Positions 39,057-55,870 are shown, numbered from the stretch's first letter. The stretch: DNA of 64,000 bases from Dictyostelium firmibasis (GCA_036169595.1 CM069767.1:3924001-3988000), one strand, 5' to 3'. The notes: generated by a model not told the origin, from the sequence alone. Translations and numbers: made by a program.

Positions 39057-40016
39057 TTATTCTTGTTTGGAGGGATTAATAGTATTAATTGATTCAACTC
39101 TTTTAAAATTTCTAGAGATTGCGTCATGAAATTCTTGATAATTTTCAATGTTAACACTATGACCACTACCATTGAAAATGACAAATTCTATTGGAGAAAG
39201 TATTGAATTTAAATAATGACTACCAGTTGGGTCAACTAAATCATCATGAGTACCAGTGATAATGGTAATTGGACCACCAATTCTCTCTTTAATTTCTAAT
39301 AATCTCTTTTTTGATACTTTATGAGTGTTTACAGTTCTAATGTGACCATAAAGTGCAGAGATTGAAGGTGGTTTAGCAGTTTCCATATCTTTGAGATACT
39401 TTTCAACAAACATATCTAGATTAGTTCTTGAGGGATCAGTTTTAGATTGTTGGGTCAAGTATGGTTTGGAGTAGAGTATGCCAGCTAATACCAAAGCTCT
39501 CTTTCGGTGGTCTCTAATGAAAATGGTTTGAGTTATACCCCATATACCTCTTGCAGGTGCTAAACTACCTGCATGTGTAACTACCAACGCCAAGGATTTA
39601 ATTCTTTGTGGTGCTAAATGGGCCAACTCCAATGATATCATACCTCCCATACTAACACCTACGACATGTGCATTCTCCCATTGTAAATGGTCCATTAAAT
39701 CTAATAAATCCATTGCCATTGCACTCGAACTATATGATGTGGTTGGATTACCAGTTCTACCAACACCTCTATTATCGAATATTAAGTATTCATAGTTTTC
39801 ATCCTTTGTAAACTCCTCTAGATTCTTATACCATAAAATACCTTGAGTTAGAAATCCCATTACCAATACCACTTTATCTTTACCATTGTCTCTTTTATAA
39901 TTTTTGTTATCTTTTTCACCATTTATATGATTGTTATTATTATTACCACTACTATGTATTTCATAATACATATCAAATTCACAACCCCTACTTTTTCCTA
40001 TTTTACAAATCGGCAT
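39057..40016 (-). CDS. Alpha/beta-hydrolase fold protein
   Basis: Single-exon gene of 319 residues. Strand 'VVLVMGFLTQG' with oxyanion-loop features is followed by 'LIFDNRGVGRTG', the nucleophile elbow 'GVSMGGM' (Ser near 122), the acid in 'ITGTHDDLVDPTGS' and catalytic His in 'NGSGHSVNIENYQEF'. The triad is complete. A short Asn/Lys-rich insertion (25-47) precedes the first conserved strand. No signal peptide, so it is probably cytosolic. The substrate cannot be told; relatives are esterases, epoxide hydrolases and lactonases. Confidence 0.9.
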   Translation of the reverse strand: MPICKIGKSRGCEFDMYYEIHSSGNNNNNHINGEKDNKNYKRDNGKDKVVLVMGFLTQGILWYKNLEEFTKDENYEYLIFDNRGVGRTGNPTTSYSSSAMAMDLLDLMDHLQWENAHVVGVSMGGMISLELAHLAPQRIKSLALVVTHAGSLAPARGIWGITQTIFIRDHRKRALVLAGILYSKPYLTQQSKTDPSRTNLDMFVEKYLKDMETAKPPSISALYGHIRTVNTHKVSKKRLLEIKERIGGPITIITGTHDDLVDPTGSHYLNSILSPIEFVIFNGSGHSVNIENYQEFHDAISRNFKRVESINTINPSKQE

Positions 40017-40530
40017 TTTTTTTTTTTAACTTTTCTTTTTTTTTTTTTAATTATTCTTTTAATTACTTCTTTTTTTTTTTTTTTTAAAAATAAAAAATAA
40101 ATAAATAAATTTCTAATGATACAATTAATATTATGATATAAGGTTATTTTTTTTTTTGTTTTAATTTCTTTTAATTTTTTGTTTTTTTTTTATTTTTTTT
40201 TTTATTTTTTTTTTTATTTTAATTTTGAAAAAATATTATTTTTTTTTAATTTTTTTTTAATTTTTTTTTTAATTAATCGTTATTTGGTTCCTTTTTAGTT
40301 CAATCCCATTTTAAAGAGATACCAATTTATGTTTGTGCGATGTTATCACCATGTTTTCGACGTGTCATATTACTCAACTTGTATAAGTTAAAAATAAAAT
40401 ATATTATTTTTTTTATTTTATATATAAAATTTTTTTTTTTTTTTTTTTTTTTTTGTCTTGTATATATAATATTGTAAAACGATTTATTTTAAGAAAATAA
40501 AAACTCTGTTGGGCTTTTTTTTTCAGATTT

Positions 40531-40577
<47 letters not shown>

Positions 40578-41295
40578 ATTGCCATTTTAGAATAATTCTT
40601 TTTTTTTTTTATTTAATTTATTTATTTAATTTATTGAGCTGTTCCACCTATATTAGTAAAACAAAAAAATTAATTTAAATAAAGGCATTATTTCGATACC
40701 ATTTTATTTAGTGAATTCAACTCTTCAATAAAATTACCTCAATACTAAACTTTGATGTGTGTAAATATAAAGTAGAGTTTTTCCATAATAATGGACTCTT
40801 TGATTTTGAAATCGTAACTAATTATATTGATCCAAATGAAACTGAAGAAGACATAACTTATCACACTCATAATCTTCAATCAGAGAGTAAAAGGTCTTTC
40901 ATCTAGGTTATAGTGGTACAACTTTAACTTTTAACAAAATGGATTCCAAACAATTAGTTGTTAATTAATCTTTAAATATATACTTTTTAATTTTAAAACT
41001 AAAAATAAATAAAAAATAAATAAAAATTTATTTGTTAAATTCTTTTATATCAAAAACTTTTTTTCTTTTGTTTTTCTTTTTTTTTTTTTTTTTTCCAATC
41101 CCATTACCACCCAATTACCTGTTTTTTCAATTTTTTTTTTTTTAAACTTTTCAAACAAATTTTCAAGATAAATTTCTCAACAAATTTCCAAAAAAACTTT
41201 TATTATTATTTTTTTTTTTTATATAAAAATAGTTTTTTTTTTTTTTTTTTTCGTTGTTGTTTGTTTTTTTATAAAATAAACCAATAATAATATCT
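40017..41295. other. Spacer with decayed coding remnants
   Basis: 1.28 kb. Homopolymer-rich at 40030-40280 and 40430-40580. A block at 40299-40382 and another at 40683-40967 have coding-like composition (listed below). The promoter of the next + strand gene lies at 41000-41295, T-rich with a CA-rich patch ('CCCATTACCACCCAATTACC' at 41100). Confidence 0.6.
40683..40967 (+). pseudogene. Degraded gene fragment, family not recognised
   Basis: This stretch is much less A/T-biased than the spacer around it and encodes convincing peptide pieces in shifting frames, e.g. 'KVEFFHNNGLFDFEIVTNY', then 'IDPNETEEDITYHTHNLQSE', and later 'GYSGTTLTFNKMDSKQLVVN' before a stop. The frame is broken at least twice and no start codon is linked, so it reads as a decayed copy of a host gene. 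I do not recognise the family. The block ends in a proper stop and an A/T-rich 3' flank. A parental gene elsewhere in the genome is expected. Confidence 0.55.
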
Positions 41296-42726
41296 ATGAC
41301 TTCAACCATTAAAGAATTAATCAATAGTAGTAATAATAATAATAATAATAATAATAGTAATATAAAAACATTAAATCATTTTATTTTCAAAGAGGTGTCA
41401 ATATTTTTAGCAAATAAATCAACATTTAAAGAATTATTAGAATATGCATTAATTTCAAAAAAATCATTTGAGATTTTTAGAAATATAATATCTTACAATG
41501 GTAATATTTGTAGTATTGTATTCCCATTTTCTTCATTAAAAGATTATGCAAGAAATAGTTATTATAATCAACATAGAAATAATACTAGTACATACAAATT
41601 TAAATTATTACAAAATAAAGAAACCGAATTCCTTTCAATTTCAATTAAAACTGTAAAATTGGATACAATGAAATCTTTTTTAAAAAAAGTTTTTCCAAAT
41701 TTAAAAAATGTTAATATATTCAATAAATATAAAACCAAATACCACTTGAATAAATACAAACTTGATATTGGAGATAATCAAGAAGAAGAAGAAGAAGAAG
41801 TAGACGATGAATTACACGAATTTTATGATGATACTCATAAAGGTTTTTATTCATTTGAAAGAGTTTACATTGATTGGGATATTAATAGATTACCATTTTC
41901 CAATAAAAATGAAATGGACGATATTGGCTCAAATATTAGTAAAGCAATGAATTACCAATTTAGTTTTAAAGGTATTGAAAAATTAAAACCAAGAAAAATC
42001 TATTTTAATTCAGCAAAAAATTATGGTATTCATCTCTATGGTACCGATTCAATTTTAAATTATACTTCAATTAGAACTATAAAATTTGAAAATAATCCAT
42101 CAACACCATTATTCATAAAGAAGGCTTTATCATTGAAAAATATTAAATCACTATCATTAAATTTAAATAATAATAGTGGCAAAAATGGAGGTAGTTTGGA
42201 AATTGATCAATGTGATTTCGTTTATAATGTTTTCAAAGATGCCAATTTAGAAGAAAATTCTACATTACAAAGATTGGTATTCAAATCAATATTTCACGAG
42301 AATGATAATATGAACTGTCAAAGAATCAATAGAGATCCTATATTATTTTTTACATTATTAAAATCAAATAACTCTTTGAATACATTAGGGTTAGAATTTT
42401 TTGATATTAAAAATTATAAACAATTAGAACCATTATTAGAATTAAAAAATATAAAAACCCTATATATCTATCCAAATAATATAGTTCAAACATTATTACA
42501 TTGCTTAGATAATTCAAATATTAAACAATTAAAAATTCATATCGATAATCATACAAATGATTTAGATTCTCATAGTGAAGAAATTTTACTTGGTTTCTTT
42601 AAAAAGAATAATACTATAAAAAAAATTGTTGTCACAAAGTCATTTACTAAACCAAAACAGTTTTTATCAACTTTAAAAAATATTATAAAAATTAGTAAAT
42701 CAAATTGTAAATTATTAATTAAATGA
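41296..42726 (+). CDS. F-box/LRR-like Asn-rich protein (Dictyostelium family)
   Basis: Single-exon gene of 476 residues. After a short Asn tract, residues ~22-65 ('LNHFIFKEVSIFLANK' and 'LLEYALISKKSFEIFRNI') look like a degenerate F-box. The remainder has irregular leucine-rich units, e.g. 'LKNIKSLSLNLNNNSGK', 'LNTLGLEFFDIKNYKQL', 'IKTLYIYPNNIVQTLLHCL', 'IKQLKIHIDNHTND'. The second gene of the same style in this window is at 56153. An F-box would imply an SCF ubiquitin-ligase substrate adaptor; that is inferred from pattern only. Confidence 0.75.
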   Translation: MTSTIKELINSSNNNNNNNNSNIKTLNHFIFKEVSIFLANKSTFKELLEYALISKKSFEIFRNIISYNGNICSIVFPFSSLKDYARNSYYNQHRNNTSTYKFKLLQNKETEFLSISIKTVKLDTMKSFLKKVFPNLKNVNIFNKYKTKYHLNKYKLDIGDNQEEEEEEVDDELHEFYDDTHKGFYSFERVYIDWDINRLPFSNKNEMDDIGSNISKAMNYQFSFKGIEKLKPRKIYFNSAKNYGIHLYGTDSILNYTSIRTIKFENNPSTPLFIKKALSLKNIKSLSLNLNNNSGKNGGSLEIDQCDFVYNVFKDANLEENSTLQRLVFKSIFHENDNMNCQRINRDPILFFTLLKSNNSLNTLGLEFFDIKNYKQLEPLLELKNIKTLYIYPNNIVQTLLHCLDNSNIKQLKIHIDNHTNDLDSHSEEILLGFFKKNNTIKKIVVTKSFTKPKQFLSTLKNIIKISKSNCKLLIK

Positions 42727-43053
42727 AAAAACAATTTGGCAATTAGTGAATTAGATTGAATATCTAACTTTGCAACAGCACCAACTTCATTACACCAATT
42801 TCAACAAATTGGAGGCAGGGACTTCCAACAATCTCAAATACACTCCAACATCAATTTCAATTCAATCACAACCACAACAAATCGAAAGTCCTTCCAACGC
42901 CAAAATAAACAGCCTTAACAACCTTTACGAATAGCACTAAAATCTAAAAAAAATAAAAAAATTTTAATCTTTTAGTTTTAATTTATTTTTTATATAATTT
43001 ACTATTTTTTTTTTTATTTATTTTTTTTTTAAGTTATTATTAATTTTATTATT
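42727..43053. other. Spacer with a coding-like relic
   Basis: 327 bases between convergent genes. The part at 42755-42932 is less A/T-rich and has open frames with Gln/Asn/Ser-rich translations but no usable start. It may be a decayed 3' extension or gene remnant. The rest is A/T-rich terminator-like sequence. Confidence 0.5.
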
Positions 43054-46000
43054 TTAAAGTGGTAAAACTATTTCTTTTTCTTCAGGTTCAGTTTCAGTTA
43101 ATGGTGAAATAGTTGGATCAGAACCAAATAATGAAGAGAAATCTTTTTGTCTTGTTGGAGTATTGCTTGATTTTGAAACACTAATTCCACCAAATAATGA
43201 ATCTGAATCAAAGAGTGAACCACTGTTTGAAGATGATGAAGTATCTTTGGTAGTTTTGATTGAACCAAAAAGGTCATCGGCAGAGTCTGTATCAAATGGA
43301 TCTTTCTTGGTGGTTGATGGTTTATCGAAAATATCGCTAGAATTACCAAATAAACTATCATCGTCAGTATTAAAGAAATCTTTCTTTTTGGATGAGGTTG
43401 GAGTTGATGAAGTGGTATCAGCAAATGGATCAGATGATGCAGCTGTTGATTTAGTTTCAGTTTCAGTTGAGAATGGACTATCTTCAAAATCAAAGAATGA
43501 TGCCTTCTTTGGTGTTTTCTTAGTGGTATCTGCTTCATCTGGTTTGACTGGTGTTGCAATGGTTGTGGTTGAGGTAGTGGTTGATGATTCTTCTTCAGTT
43601 TGTCTTGGTGAGTTGTCAATTGATGGAATTACTGGTGCGTCTGTAGTTTCATCTTCATCGATAGTTGGAGGATCAATAACTTTTTCTTGTTCTTCTTCGA
43701 CTGTTTCTTCTGCTACTACTCTTTCTTCAGTGTTGGTTGATTCATCAACAGCGAATGGTGATGATTCTTCAAATTTAGTTTCTTTAACTTCTTGTGGCTC
43801 AACAACTTTTTCTTCCTCTTCTTTTTCTTCTTTTTCTTCTTTTTCTTCTTCTTTTTCTTCCTCATCATCGATATCGATTGGTGGTGGGGCTGATGGTGTT
43901 TCTTCTGAATCTGATACAACTTCTTTTTCATCTTCATCTTCTTTATTTAAAACTGGTACTTCAACTTTTTCTTCTTCTTCTTCTTCTTTTTCTTCTTCTT
44001 CAATGACTGGTACTTCAACTTTTTCTTCTTCAAAGACTGGTACCTCAGCTTTTTCCTCCTCTTCTTCCAAGACTGGAACATCAACTTTTTCGAAATCATC
44101 CTCATCTAAAGTTGGTGGTTCAACAGTGTTTTCTTCAATATCAGATTCAACTTTTTCTTCTTCTTCAACTTTAACTGTTTCTTCTTTTTCTTCTTGTTCT
44201 AAAACTGGAACTTCAACTTTAGATTCTTCTTCCTCATCTTTTTCTTCCTCAGATTCATCTTTGGTGGAGGAGAGTGGATCAATAATTTCTGATTTGGTAA
44301 CGACTGGTGTTTCAACAACCTTTTCTTTTTCTTTTTCTTCATCATCATCATCATCATCATCATCAAGTTCATCACCCATTTCTTGTTGCATCTTTTCAAT
44401 TTCAGCATCAATGTTTTTGAGTTCTTCTTCATCAATATCACCATAATCATCGTCGTCATCATCATCGTCTTGATCGTCTTTAGCAGCGAGTGGATCAACG
44501 ACAGTTTGAGCTTTAGCAACAACTGGTTCTTCAACGACTGGAGCTGATTTTTCTTCTTTAACTTCTTCAACAATGGTGGAAACTGGCTCTTCAACAACTA
44601 TTTCTTCTTTTTCAACAATTTTTTCCTCTTCTTTTTCAACAACTGTTTCCTCCTCTACTTCTTCCTCTTCTTGAGCTTCTTCAACTTCTTTCTCTTCCTC
44701 TTCTTCTTCTTCTTGTTGATCTTCTTCTTCTTCTTCTACTTTTTCCTTTTGTTGAGGTTGTAAGAATTCAACGGTAACTCTTTTAATTATATCTTTAAAT
44801 GTTGACATGATAGAATCTGTTGAATATTCTTCATCTTCATCGAAAGATTCTGAAACTTGAACAAATACTTTTTGCATACAACCTTTAACCTCTTTAGCAA
44901 CATCAACATTTGATGGCGATGCGGTAGTGGTGGTAGAATCAGATGGAACTTTAACAATAACCTCTTTAACGATAGTTTTTGGTGGTTGTGATTCTAAAGT
45001 TTCTAATTTCTCTTTAGTTGCAACTAAGGATTTCTTTGTATCATCATATTGGTTAGTTAATTGTTGAATTTGTTGTTGAAGAGTGGCAATTAAATCATTC
45101 TCTTGTTTTGTTGATTCGATACCTTCGGCAAAACCTTTTTTGTAGGATTTAATGACCTCTTCTTTCTCTTGTTCCAATCTCTTTTTGGTTTCATCAATTG
45201 ATTTTTGTAATTGTTCAAGTTCTTGTTTATTTGATTGAACGAGTTTATTGTATTTGTTTTGTTCTTCTTTGATTGATAATTCAGCGGCAGTGATAGCTTC
45301 CTCTTTTTTAATCAATAATAAATTGAATTTGGACTCAGTTTCTAAACGAGTATTCTCAACCAATGTCGAAACTGAAGAGAGAGCAGTACGTTCAGTCTCT
45401 AATGTATCCTTGAGTGTGGTGATCTCCAATGTCAATTGAGCAACTTTATCATCGTTTCTCTTTTTAATTCTAACCATATCCAATTTGAGTCTCTTTAAGG
45501 AATCTTCATTGCTTTTCTCAGCTTGTGCCAAACTGTCTTGAGCGTCCTTTAATTCATCCTCCAATGAATTGATCTTTTCAACGTCAGATTTTCTGGCGTT
45601 CTTTTCATCGAGTAAACTCTTTTTGAATGCACGAATTTTAAGGGCATAATCTTTTTCGGCTTGTTTGAGTGCTTCTTGATCTTGGAGACTCTTTTGATTC
45701 TCCTCTTTGGCAGAGTTGAGTTCCTCTTGGAGGGTATTGTAATCTCTCTTAATTTGATTGATAACCGATTGAGATTTAGTGTGTAGCATTTGTTTCTCTG
45801 CGAGATCATCCTCTACGGATGTTTTTTGTTTTTGGAGGTCAATGATTTGTCTTCTCATTTGTGCGACATTATCAGTGATTGCCTCGTTACGAGATTCCAT
45901 CATTTTAGTATTCTCTTCGAGGAATTGTTCATTCTTTTTATGAAGGGTAGCAATGTTCTCTTTGAGAGTGGTCATACGATTCTCCTTTTCAACATTCTCT

Positions 46001-48038
46001 TTAATCAATTTCTCGTTGTCTTCAACTAATTTATGAAGAGTTTGAACTAAAAGGACACCAGAGATTGGTACATCACCTTTGACGATTGGTTGTGCCAATG
46101 AGTCAAATTTACTACTAACTTGATCCAATTTACTATTGAATTGATCGATTGATTGTTTAATCTCCTTTTTGAATTGCTTCTCTTCAACTAAGATTTGAAT
46201 GGTTTCGGTGGTAGATTGTTGGGGTGGTGCTTGAACAATCACTGGTGTTGGTGGTGGTGGAGCTGGTGCTGGTGTTGGTGGTGGTGGTGGTGCTTGTTGA
46301 ACTGGTGGTGAGGCAACAATGATCGATGGTTGTTGATGTTGTGGCATAATTGGTACCAATGCACCTGCTCCAATCAATGCTTGTTGTTGATTATATGCTG
46401 ATCCAAATGTACCCATTGGATTGAATTGTGATGCTGGTGATGGATACATGCTATTGTTCATACCAAATCCAGTACCCATACCATTCATACCATTATTCAT
46501 ACTATTGTTTATACCATTATATCCATTATTCATACCATTCATATTATTACCAAATCCATTATTATTATTCATATTATTAAATCCATTATTATTATTATTC
46601 ATATTATTATTGTAGTTGTTATTATTGTTGTAACCATTATTATTGTTGTTATTGTTATTATAACCATTATTACTATTACCATTGTTGTTGTTGTTGTTGT
46701 TGTTGCTATTATTATAATTATTGTTGTTATTGTTATTTTGATTATTATTGTTATTTTGGTTATTATTGTTATTTTGATTGTTATTATTTTGGTTATTGTT
46801 ATTGTTGTTATAGTTGTTATTACTATTATTATTGTTATTTTGTGAGTTTCTTGAATTTGACTCATTTTCACTATCAGATGGTGGTGGTGAAGTGAAACCA
46901 GTAGCTCTACCTAATTTTGCAACTCTTTGAAGTAAATTGGCTTTGTCGTCCTGTGAATAGAAAAAAAAAAAGAGGTAAACAAATAGATATTAGTAATTAT
47001 TGGAAAAATAATAATATATTATTCTTAAAAAAAAAAAAAAAACTTACTTGTGGAGCAGGGGAATTATCAAATAATTGATTTGGTAAAGATTGTTGTGGAG
47101 CATTTGCAGGTTGACCATTTAAAGATGGAAGAGCAGGTTCACTACCTTCTTTTTTCTTTGAACCAACAACTTCTAAATCAAAGATGAGATTTGTATTTGG
47201 TGGAATGGTAGAATGACCTTTTTTACCATATGCTAACTCTGATGGAATTACCAAGATTCTTTTACCGGATTTTTTCATACCAATCACACCTAAATCCCAA
47301 CCTTTGATTACTTTTCCCTCACCAACAACGAAACGGAATGGTGTTTCTGATTGAAGATTGGAATCGAATAAACTACCAACTTTTTGATTGTTCTCTAACC
47401 AACCTGCATATTTAATTGAAACACGATCACCATTAGCAATTGGTTTGGTTTTCGATTGATTGTTTATATCGACGAATGCAATTTGTTGATAGCCTCCACT
47501 TGCACATTTGGCGATAGCAACATGTGTGGCATATTTAGTTGAATCCTCTGCAGAGTTGAATGTCATAGACCAGTTTTGACCATTTCCATCGGTGAAACTA
47601 CCATAGATAGTTGTCACTGAATAGTTGAATTGTGTCGAAATGTTCACAGACACAATATAATTCTTATTATTATCATATGCTAATAATTGATATTTACCAC
47701 TAGATTTATATCCAACAATTGCTGTTTGAATATTACCTGATGATACATATTCATTTTTATTATTATCACTAAAATTTTTTAAGTTAGTTATTTTTTTTTT
47801 TTTTTCATATACTTTAAAATTATTTTAAGTAAAAAAAAACTTACAATTTATATAAATGAATTGGGGAAGAAACTAAAACTTCTGGTGAATTTGAATTTGC
47901 AGAAGATTGAGTTTTATTGTTTGTGTATTGTAATGATTGGTTACCTGACATTGTGTTATTATCTTTAAATAATGATCCAAGTTTTTGTGAACTAGCTGCG
48001 TTTCTATTACTGTATTCTTCTTCTTCAGAAAAATTCAT
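43054..48038 (-). CDS. FKBP15/WAFL-like protein: WH1-like, FKBP, coiled coil, acidic tail
   Basis: Three exons (48038-47845, 47768-47048, 46950-43054) give 1603 residues. Residues ~50-165 form a WH1/PH-like domain ('SPIHLYKFDNNKNEYV' and 'GNGQNWSMTFNSAED'). The FKBP domain (~168-268) has 'GDRVSIKYAGWL', 'GEGKVIKGWDLGVIGMKKSG', 'IPSELAYGKKGHSTIPPN' and 'LIFDLEVV'. An Asn/Gly/Met-rich linker follows, then Pro-rich segments, a ~390-residue coiled coil (~566-956), a long Glu-rich region with repeated 'KVEVPV' units, and a tail with 'DPF'/'SPF' motifs. Animal FKBP15 (WAFL) has the same WH1-FKBP-coil order and works on early endosomes with actin, so an endocytic role is likely. Confidence 0.9.
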
Positions 48039-48400
48039 AACTTTTAAGATTTTTTTTTTTTTTTTTGTTTTTTGTTTTTTGTTTTTTTTTTTTTTTTTTT
48101 TAATAACTATTAAAATTATATATTACAACAATGTTATTAATATCTTAATTTTATTTTTTATTTTTTATTTTTTATTTTTGTTTTTATTATTTTAAAAATA
48201 ATAAATTAAAAAAAAAAAAAAAATCACACACAAAATTTAGATATTATAAGGCGTGTGTGTTTATAGTTAGAAAAAAAAACTAAAAAAAAATTTTAAAAAA
48301 AAAAAAAAATTAAAAAAATAAAAAAATAAAAAAAAAAAAAAATAAAAAAAAAAAAATAAAAAATAAAAATCTTTTTTCATTACAGTTTGGAATTTTCTTT

Positions 48401-48432
<32 letters not shown>

Positions 48433-48948
48433 TTATTCCAGTTAGAATTTTTTTTTTTTTTTTTTTCTTAGTTCGGTTGGTGTCTATATTTGAAAAAAAA
48501 ATAAATAAATAATACAAATAAGAATACATATTTTTTTTTTTTATTTTTTTTTTTTTTTGGTAAATGATAAAAACCCATCCAAAAAAAAACATTTATTTAA
48601 TAATTTTTAGGAAAACAAAGAATTCTTCATTTGTTCCAAATAAAAACAACCCAAAAGTAATTGGCGGCAGTGCATAACTAATTTACAACCCAATGCAGTA
48701 GTTTTTTATTAATATTATTAAATAATTATGAGGAAATAAAAGATATTTAAAATATAATTACTATAAAAGTTAACACATTTTTATATTTTATCAAATCTGT
48801 AAACAAATTTTATTTATTTTTGATTTAATTTTTTTTAAAAAAAAAAATTAGAGCTCTATTAATAAGAAATTAATGAAGAAAACAAAAAAATTATAAAAAT
48901 AAATAAAATTTATTGTATTTGGTTAATTAAAAAAAAAAAAAAAAAAGT

Positions 48949-49095
48949 GAGGATGGTGACAATGATAAAGATTATTATTAGGATTGTCACAATGATAATG
49001 ATGATAATGGAGGTGATAATTGAAATGATAATAGTAAAAATGGTGATAAAGATGATGATTTAATTTCTATAATAAAGAATATTGAAATTCATTAA
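48949..49095 (+). pseudogene. Asp/Asn-rich coding remnant
   Basis: The frame reads Glu/Asp/Asn/Gly-rich ('EDGDNDKDYY', 'DCHNDNDDNGGDN', 'NDNSKNGDKDDDLISIIKNI') with in-frame stop codons between the pieces and a terminal TAA. No start or splice sites were found. GAT-rich triplet expansion in noncoding DNA is the alternative explanation, but the non-repetitive end favours a relic. Confidence 0.3.
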
Positions 49096-49223
49096 AAAAA
49101 AATTACTAATTATGTCATCAATTACAACATTACAATATTATTAGTGGATAAATAAGTTTGACCAAAAGAGTAAAATTCTTTGAATTCTAAATATTAAAAA
49201 AAAAATTAAAAAAGTTATATTAA

Positions 49224-49367
<144 letters not shown>

Positions 49368-50210
49368 CTTTGAAAGTGATTAATAAAATAAAATAAAAAT
49401 AAAAGAGGGAAAATTTATTTTTTAAAAAAAAAAAAACCTCTTTCCTTTTTTATTTTTATTTTATTTTTTTAAAATTTTAACAACATTTTAAAGCAACAAA
49501 AAAAAAATTGTTCCTAAGCTTGATAATTATTATTTTTTTATTTTATTATAATAATAAAAAAAAAAAAAAAAAAAAAATCAATCTTAACAAATAAAAACTA
49601 TATTCAAAACAATCTAATTTAAATTTCGTTTGCGAGATATTCTTTTATTAAACATTTATTCTTCATATTATTTTATTTATTAATGGTAAAATATATTTTT
49701 TTTTTGAACTATCTCGTAAGATGAGAATGGTAATAAAAATTTATTTTATTTCAAAATAAAATAATCACGATCACTTTTTTTACTTCAATATTTTTTATTT
49801 TTTTTTATCAATATTTTTTATTTTTTTTTTTTTTCTACCTTTTGATTTGTTAAAAGTCGTTTTTTTTTTTTTTTTTTTTTCACCACCGAAAAAAATCTTA
49901 ACTCATCTTTTTAGACTTTTTTGACGATTTTAATTTTTTATTTTTTTTTTATTTTTTCTCAAAAAATAAAAATAAAATTTCGTTCTGCAAAAAACAAATT
50001 TCTTCATATTAATTCAAATTGATTGAAATTTATTCAATAATTTTGAAATTTAGTGTGTTTTTCTAGCTTGGAAAACTGAAAAAAAAAGAAAAAAAAAAAA
50101 ATATAATAAAATAAATTGCAAAAATCCAACCATTGTTTGAACTATTAAGAAAAAACAATTTATTAAATTGGTACATAAATATTGAATATCTGTTATGTTA
50201 TCTCGATTAT

Positions 50211-50290
50211 CCTCTACAATAATTAATAATCTAAAATTGATGGATTAACTTATCTTCCTACACATATTTAAAAGATAAATTGTGTAGAGG
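50211..50290. ncRNA. Candidate structured RNA (predicted three-way junction)
   Basis: Ends pair perfectly: CCTCTACA (50211-50218) with TGTAGAGG (50283-50290). Inside are two hairpins: TAATCTA (50227-50233) with TGGATTA (50241-50247, one wobble pair), and TTATCTT (50250-50256) with AAGATAA (50272-50278). The result is a closed three-way junction of about 80 nt. Dictyostelium makes many short structured RNAs closed by a terminal stem (class I RNAs), but the conserved CCTTACAGCAA motif of that class is absent here. Hairpins arise easily in A/T-rich DNA, so this is only a candidate. Confidence 0.25.
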
Positions 50291-50641
50291 TATATTTAGA
50301 TAGATTATGGTTTATAAAAAAAAAAAAAAAAAAAAAAAACTTAATTGTTCACAAGAAATATTTATTTTTTTAAGCTCGTTTTTTTTTTTTTTTTCATTTT
50401 TTTTTATATTTATTTTTGATGATCAAAAGTGATTGTTGGAAAAAAAAAAAATGACGACATGGGTAATTAATACTGTTGTGAAATGACAAATGAGATTTTT
50501 TTTAAAATTTTTTTTTGATGAAAAAACTATTTATGTTTTTTTTTTTTTTTTTTTTTTTGTGGCAGTATTATTAAAATATGAGAAGATTTTTATTACAAAT
50601 CTCGATTGCAACAAGATTATGTTCACTACCACATAAATAAA

Positions 50642-50679
<38 letters not shown>

Positions 50680-50700
50680 TAAGAAAGAAAATGCATTTTT

Positions 50701-50738
<38 letters not shown>

Positions 50739-50850
50739 ATAAATTTAAAATAATTTTTCTTATTTTTTATAAATAAAACAAAAATAATTTATAAATATAT
50801 ATATATAATATAATCACTTTTTATAAAATTAATTTTATATAAAAAGAAGA

Positions 50851-55814
<4,964 letters not shown>

Positions 55815-55816
55815 AG

Positions 55817-55870
<54 letters not shown>

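Noticed and set aside
43163-44446. 427-residue Ser-rich frame on the + strand
   Set aside because: It is the antisense of the Glu-rich region of the FKBP15-like gene: GAA/GAG codons read backwards give Ser/Phe runs.
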